Source: Bacillota bacterium (GTDB lineage Bacteria; Bacillota; Bacilli; Alicyclobacillales; SLC66). From it: 9,713 bases of DNA. The DNA is taken from NCBI GenBank assembly GCA_021797415.1, contig JAJZZT010000181.1, forward strand, positions 1 to 9,713, given 5' to 3'. The notes under the pieces are model-generated. The model worked only from the letters and a program-made list of their open reading frames with translations, made no database searches and was not told the origin of the DNA. Below are positions 6,555 to 9,713 of the stretch, piece after piece (position 1 is the first letter of the stretch; the number at the start of each line of letters is the position of its first letter). The translations under genes were made by a program, and so were the position numbers.

Positions 6555-6708
6555 TCTGCCGGTGCGCTGGGCCGCCGTTACACCCTTTGCTCGTCGCGAG
6601 TTCCGCAACAAGGCAGTCTGCCGGTGCGCTGGGCCGCCGTTACACCCTTTGCTCGTCGCGAGTTCCGCGAAGCGGTGTCTGAGCAGGAGCAAAGGGTGTA
6701 ACGGCGGC
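6553..6708 (+). repeat. Two 54-bp direct repeats plus inverted copy of their core
   Basis: Bases 6553-6606 and 6615-6668 are identical over 54 bp, separated by 8 bp. A perfect reverse complement of the 22-bp core (6571-6592 and 6633-6654, beginning GCCGCCGTTACACCC) lies at 6687-6708. The second copy and the inverted copy would form a 22-bp stem, with an inner hairpin TCGCG/CGCGA (6656-6670) in the loop. The AG of the isomerase TAG stop already belongs to the first repeat. This looks like a duplicated REP-like or miniature palindromic element. Confidence 0.9.
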
Positions 6709-6767
6709 TGACAGAGATATCGGCTGGCAGAGATCCGGCTGGCGGAGAATACCGACTGGCAGAAAAC
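6705..6767 (+). repeat. Degenerate 15-17-bp tandem repeat, four units
   Basis: Units at 6705-6720, 6721-6735, 6736-6752 and 6753-6767 follow the pattern CGGCTGGCAGAGATA with small changes. The array starts inside the inverted repeat arm and ends 14 bp before the ribosome binding site of the dehydrogenase gene. Confidence 0.7.
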
Positions 6768-6794
6768 ATTTTCGAATAGTAGGGGGAAACCGTC

Positions 6795-7832
6795 ATGGCA
6801 ACACACAAGATCCTGCTGATTGGAGCAGGCGACATGGCCGGCAACCACATCCGGGCCTGGCATGAAATCGGTTGCGAAGTGGAGGCGATCGTCGACATCG
6901 ACACGGAACGGGCGCACAACCTGGCCGCCAAATGGGAAATCGCCCAAGAATACGCAGACTACCACGAGGCCCTGGAGAAGAGCCGTTCGGCCGATATCGT
7001 CGACATCTGCATTCCCCTGCGCTGGCACGCCCCCGTGACAGTCGCCGCGGCCGAACACGGCAAGCATGTGTTGTGCGAGAAACCCATCGCCCGCAACCTT
7101 GACGAGGTGGATCAGATGGAAGCCGCCATCGCGCGGTACGGCGTAAAATTTGCCGTTGGACAGCAGCGCAATCTGTCGCCGGGTGTGGGAATGCTGCGCG
7201 ACCTGGTCCAGAGCGGGCAGTTGGGGCGGCCGCTGATGTTCCATTCCGATGGTCTGGCGGAAGTCCGGCCGAAACGGTTCATGCACGATGCGGACAATAA
7301 CAACGGTCCGATCGTCGACACGTGCGTCCACAACTTTTTGCTGTGGGAAACCGTGCTGAACGCCAAGCCCGTGCAGATCTACGCACAAGGCGGCATATTG
7401 GCCCATTCCCATCCCGATCTGGCCCAATTCGAGCACCGCGCCGTCGATACGGGCGCAATCGTCGTTACCTATGACAGCGGCGACACCGGGGCCATGACGA
7501 TATCCTGGGGCATGCCCAGCCACACGAAGATGAAGGGCCACAGCGAGCGGCTCATCGGATCGCGAGGCGGCGTCGACGCGGGCGCCACGGGTGAACTCAC
7601 GCCGATCTATTCTTCTGACGAGACAGCGTTTCAACTGTATCTCGGCGATACGGTGAAAGAAATCCGGGTTGGCGCAGCCAATACATTCGCCCTGCAGGCC
7701 CAGGCGTTCATAGACTACGTGGACGGCCTGCGCGCCGCGCCGCCCTCCGGTCTGGAGACGGGCCGGCATCTACTGCGGATGTCGCTCGCCGCTCTGCAGT
7801 CGATCGCCTCCGGACAGCCCGTCAAGTTGTAG
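6795..7832 (+). CDS. Gfo/Idh/MocA-family oxidoreductase
   Basis: The 345-residue protein is of normal length for the family of NAD(P)-dependent sugar and inositol dehydrogenases. The N-terminal Rossmann fold shows GAGDMAG at 10-16 and an acidic VDID at 33-36 for the cofactor ribose. The hallmark CEKPIA is at 94-99, with Lys96 expected to be catalytic. The C-terminal domain has GPIVDTCVH at 171-179, giving the usual Asp175 and His179 pair; the acidic residue often found three positions later is Leu182 here. It probably oxidises a sugar or cyclitol, or its keto form, in the same pathway as the upstream isomerase. ATG 6795 follows GGGGGA (6782-6787). The repeat-rich 240-bp gap to the isomerase holds no terminator with a U run, so co-transcription is likely. 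Confidence 0.9.
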   Translation: MATHKILLIGAGDMAGNHIRAWHEIGCEVEAIVDIDTERAHNLAAKWEIAQEYADYHEALEKSRSADIVDICIPLRWHAPVTVAAAEHGKHVLCEKPIARNLDEVDQMEAAIARYGVKFAVGQQRNLSPGVGMLRDLVQSGQLGRPLMFHSDGLAEVRPKRFMHDADNNNGPIVDTCVHNFLLWETVLNAKPVQIYAQGGILAHSHPDLAQFEHRAVDTGAIVVTYDSGDTGAMTISWGMPSHTKMKGHSERLIGSRGGVDAGATGELTPIYSSDETAFQLYLGDTVKEIRVGAANTFALQAQAFIDYVDGLRAAPPSGLETGRHLLRMSLAALQSIASGQPVKL

Positions 7833-7856
7833 GCAGTCGAACAGGCGGACATGGTC

Positions 7857-8933
7857 ATGTTACAGGCGATCCGGACAGACGGAGAACGAAAAATATTCTG
7901 GATCATCCACCAGCACCGCGGCATCTCCCGGACAGAACTGGCGCAGTTATCCGGCCTGACGACGAGCGCCGTCACGCAGATCGTCAAACGCCTGATCGCA
8001 CAGGATCTTGTAACGGAAGGACGCGAGCAGCCCACGCCGGGATCGGGGCGAAACCGGATTGATCTGCTGATCGCGGGTCACGCATACCGTTTGCTGGGCG
8101 TTGTCCTGCGGCGGGATGACGTGCTGTGGGCGTTGTGCAAATTTGACGGAAGTGTGATCCGGACCGGAGAGATACGGCTGCAGGCGGATCGCGGATTTGC
8201 GGCGGTTGAGTCCATGATCGATCGGGTGCGCGAGGAAGTGGCGGCGGATCGAGCAGAACTGCTGGCCGTGGGCCTCGGTTTGCCCAGGTTCTCCATGCCG
8301 TGGATCCACAGCGAGCAGTTTGCCCGCTTGTTTTCCAGCCGTCTCGCCGCACCCTGTTACACGCACCACAACGCAACGTACGCCGCATTGGGCGAAATGT
8401 GGCACAGCCGGCGCGATCCCGGCGACGCCTTTCTCTACGTCTTTCTCGGCGGCGGCATCGGCGGCGCCCTCGTGCAGGAACGGTCGATCGCAGAGTTGCC
8501 CGAGATTCACAGTATGGAGGTCGGGCACGTAGGCATTGACTCAGAGGGAGAGCCGTGCATCTGCGGCAACCGGGGCTGTATGGAGATCGTCTCCTCGCCG
8601 CTTGGCATTCTGCGCGCCGCCGGGGTGGGTTCACTGGCGGATTTGCGGCCCCGCCTCACCGCCGATGCAGGCCTCATCCGCCGGGCCACGGAGAGACTGG
8701 CCTACGGCCTGACATCCATTGTAAATATTTTGGATGTCCCGCGCATCGTGCTCGGCGGGTATGAGGAAAATATCCTCATTGAGCTGTACGGTAATTTGCA
8801 GGAAATGATGGCGCGCCGGATGGGCGCGCGAGAACACCCGGCCACCGTCGCGATGGCGCAATCCGGCCGGTACGTCAGCGCGGTCGGCGCGGCTCTGGGC
8901 TCCGTGTACGGCATGGGAAACAGACTGTCATAG
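7857..8933 (+). CDS. ROK-family transcriptional regulator
   Basis: The 358-residue product has an N-terminal winged helix-turn-helix (about 23-52, ISRTELAQLSGLTTSAVTQI) followed by a ROK sugar-kinase-like domain. The zinc-site pattern is complete: His224 in EVGHVGI, then Cys234, Cys236 and Cys241 in CICGNRGC. The kinase features are degraded: the ATP loop is LLGVVLRRDD instead of a DxGGT form, and the catalytic Asp of the NDAN motif is replaced (HHNATYAALGE, Asn172). It should therefore bind sugar and DNA but not phosphorylate, as in XylR/NagC-like repressors. ATG 7857 has AGGCGGA (7843-7849) 7 nt upstream; ATG 7851 is only one base from that site and less likely. It follows the dehydrogenase by 24 nt and probably represses its own operon until inducer arrives. 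Confidence 0.9.
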   Translation: MLQAIRTDGERKIFWIIHQHRGISRTELAQLSGLTTSAVTQIVKRLIAQDLVTEGREQPTPGSGRNRIDLLIAGHAYRLLGVVLRRDDVLWALCKFDGSVIRTGEIRLQADRGFAAVESMIDRVREEVAADRAELLAVGLGLPRFSMPWIHSEQFARLFSSRLAAPCYTHHNATYAALGEMWHSRRDPGDAFLYVFLGGGIGGALVQERSIAELPEIHSMEVGHVGIDSEGEPCICGNRGCMEIVSSPLGILRAAGVGSLADLRPRLTADAGLIRRATERLAYGLTSIVNILDVPRIVLGGYEENILIELYGNLQEMMARRMGAREHPATVAMAQSGRYVSAVGAALGSVYGMGNRLS

Positions 8934-8972
8934 ACCGCACGGCCAAAGCCGGCCAGAGCCTTGTGCCACAGC

Positions 8973-9009
8973 CGCCGCGAGAGGTGTTGTTCACCTCTCG
9001 CGGCGCTTT
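8973..9009 (+). terminator. Strong intrinsic terminator of the catabolic operon
   Basis: A perfect 13-bp stem (8974-8986 with 8992-9004), extended by C8973-G9005, closes a TTGTT loop and is followed by CTTTATAAA. The stem includes GAGAGGTG and CACCTCTC. It lies 40 bp after the ROK stop codon and separates this operon from the next gene. Confidence 0.85.
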
Positions 9010-9067
9010 ATAAAATGTCCCCTTGGGTCGAAAAATGTTAGCATCCAGCTATCAGGAGGGTTCCGTA

Positions 9068-9616
9068 ATGAAAAAATTTCGCGTGCTGGTGTTCCCCGGC
9101 GCACACAACCTGCCCCTGTACTTGATGAGCGATCTTGAACTTCTGTTCACACGGTCAAGGGATGAACAGATTGCCGCGCTTCAAAACGGCGCTGTGGATA
9201 TCATTCACACATCTCCTGACAACCTGCGCCTTCCTGATGCGAAAGGTCTGATCAATTTTCTTTCCGGATCCGTCGGACCACTCTCCTTGCTGACAACAGA
9301 TCCAGCAGCTCCTTCGCACACGCTCGCCGTAGACAGTTCGAAGTCTGGATTTTCCACCCTTGCGTATGACTTTCTGCAAAAACAACACCCCGAACTCTCT
9401 TACGACGTTCTTGAAGTCGGAGGAACCCCGCAAAGACTGGAGGCCATGAAACAAGGCAGGGCTTCCATGGCTGTCATGCATCCCCCATTTACGCAATATG
9501 CCGAAATGTCCGGATTTCAGACGCTTGGCAGAATCGACACACCATCCCTCGCCACTCTTTGTGGAGTTTTTGACATCCTCCTCGCCCCGAGGGACGAGGA
9601 TTCCAACTATCGCTAG
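9068..9616 (+). CDS. Substrate-binding-protein-like gene, 3' truncated by an IS200/IS605-type element
   Basis: The open frame codes for 182 residues, from ATG 9068 with AGGAGGG (9054-9060) 7 nt upstream. There is no signal peptide. Residues about 20-165 resemble a type II periplasmic-binding fold of the NMT1/SsuA kind: DEQIAALQNGAVDIIHTSPDNL, then AVDSSKSGFSTLAYDFL and GGTPQRLEAMKQGRASMAVM. Related proteins are much longer, so a C-terminal part is missing. The final 14 residues, from DILLAPRDED, are encoded by the right end of a mobile element inserted around 9570. The gene is therefore probably a non-functional remnant, or a shortened cytoplasmic ligand-binding protein. Its base composition is less GC-rich than its neighbours. 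The family call is moderate; the truncation is well supported. Confidence 0.7.
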   Translation: MKKFRVLVFPGAHNLPLYLMSDLELLFTRSRDEQIAALQNGAVDIIHTSPDNLRLPDAKGLINFLSGSVGPLSLLTTDPAAPSHTLAVDSSKSGFSTLAYDFLQKQHPELSYDVLEVGGTPQRLEAMKQGRASMAVMHPPFTQYAEMSGFQTLGRIDTPSLATLCGVFDILLAPRDEDSNYR

Positions 9617-9713
9617 TTGGCTTTCCTGCTTCGCCGAGGCTTGCCTTCTCGTTGGCTTTTCAGCTTTTGAGCAGGTCTTATGGCCTCTCCACAGGCTAAC
9701 ACCGCCAGCCCGG
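9570..9713 (-). mobile_element. Right end of an IS200/IS605-family element
   Basis: Read on the minus strand, the end of a tnpB-like frame is followed by a 7-bp hairpin (9603-9620), a second hairpin (9579-9600, CCTCG stem with GGG/CCC) and the ending GGAGGATGTCAA at about 9570. This arrangement matches the right ends of many IS605-type elements as I remember them. Such elements make no target duplication or terminal inverted repeats. The rest of the element, including its left end, lies beyond the window. Confidence 0.8.
9613..9713 (-). CDS. tnpB: TnpB-like RNA-guided nuclease, C-terminal fragment
   Basis: The minus strand encodes at least 32 C-terminal residues, read from 9711 down to a TAG stop at 9613-9615. 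The piece LACGEAIRP followed by a Lys/Arg-rich tail ending RRSRKAN is typical of TnpB/OrfB C-termini, where a CGE or CG motif near the zinc-ribbon is followed by a basic tail. The catalytic RuvC part lies outside the window, so activity cannot be judged. TnpB proteins use the omega RNA from their own 3' end to cut DNA matching the element's flank, which helps retain the element. The stop codon falls in the loop and stem of the 9603-9620 hairpin. Confidence 0.75.
   Translation of the reverse strand, partial: GLAVLACGEAIRPAQKLKSQREGKPRRSRKAN

Larger units (their letters stand above)
9550..9713 (-). ncRNA. Predicted 3' part of omega RNA with its guide segment
   Basis: In IS605-type loci the 3' end of the tnpB transcript plus the right end forms the omega RNA, and the guide is the flanking DNA just past the element. 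Here the scaffold would include hairpins 9603-9620 and 9579-9600. The guide would be the minus-strand sequence from 9569 down to about 9550, beginning AAACTCCACAAAG, taken from the interrupted substrate-binding-protein gene. The 5' limit is outside the window. Confidence 0.5.

Noticed and set aside
6553..6767. CRISPR array
   Set aside because: Only two identical 54-bp repeats with an 8-bp spacer plus an inverted copy; spacing and orientation do not fit a CRISPR, and no cas gene is present.
5760..7769. Very long minus-strand open frame (669 codons) opposite the isomerase and dehydrogenase genes
   Set aside because: Both genes on the plus strand have clear families, starts and motifs. The antisense frame is Arg/His/Gly-rich, matches nothing and is expected from third-position GC bias.

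Overview
The window looks like chromosomal DNA of a GC-rich Gram-positive, Firmicutes-type bacterium. I infer this from strong AGGAGG-type ribosome binding sites, TTG and GTG starts, sigma-A-like promoter boxes and Firmicutes-style signal peptides. An Alicyclobacillus-like organism would fit, but the sequence alone cannot place it.

Region 1 (1-1013) encodes a secreted protein built from a domain usually attached to carbohydrate-active enzymes. A gene-free stretch of about 490 bases (1014-1500) follows. It holds several RNA hairpins and, near its right end, a promoter.

Region 2 (1501-5544) is the most striking part: a compact operon of a small secreted protein with a C-terminal LPEVA + membrane helix + five-arginine tail, followed by two tandem paralogous exosortases. 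Each exosortase keeps the Cys-Arg-His catalytic residues and carries a C-terminal extracytoplasmic EpsI-like domain. This reads as a self-contained protein-sorting system: substrate plus two dedicated processing enzymes. An 11-bp hairpin between substrate and enzymes could set a high substrate-to-enzyme ratio. The operon ends at a hairpin whose left arm lies inside a 21-bp tandem repeat.

Region 3 (5708-9006) is a sugar or polyol catabolic operon: a promoter, an IolE/IolI-like TIM-barrel isomerase, a Gfo/Idh/MocA dehydrogenase and a ROK-family repressor, closed by a strong terminator. Between the first two genes lies an unusual repeat cluster: two identical 54-bp direct repeats, an inverted copy of their 22-bp core, and a degenerate 15-17-bp tandem repeat.

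Region 4 (9068-9713) is a cytoplasmic substrate-binding-protein-like gene cut off by the right end of an IS200/IS605-type element on the minus strand. The end of its tnpB gene and the 3' hairpins of the presumed omega RNA are visible. The last 14 codons of the interrupted gene come from the element.
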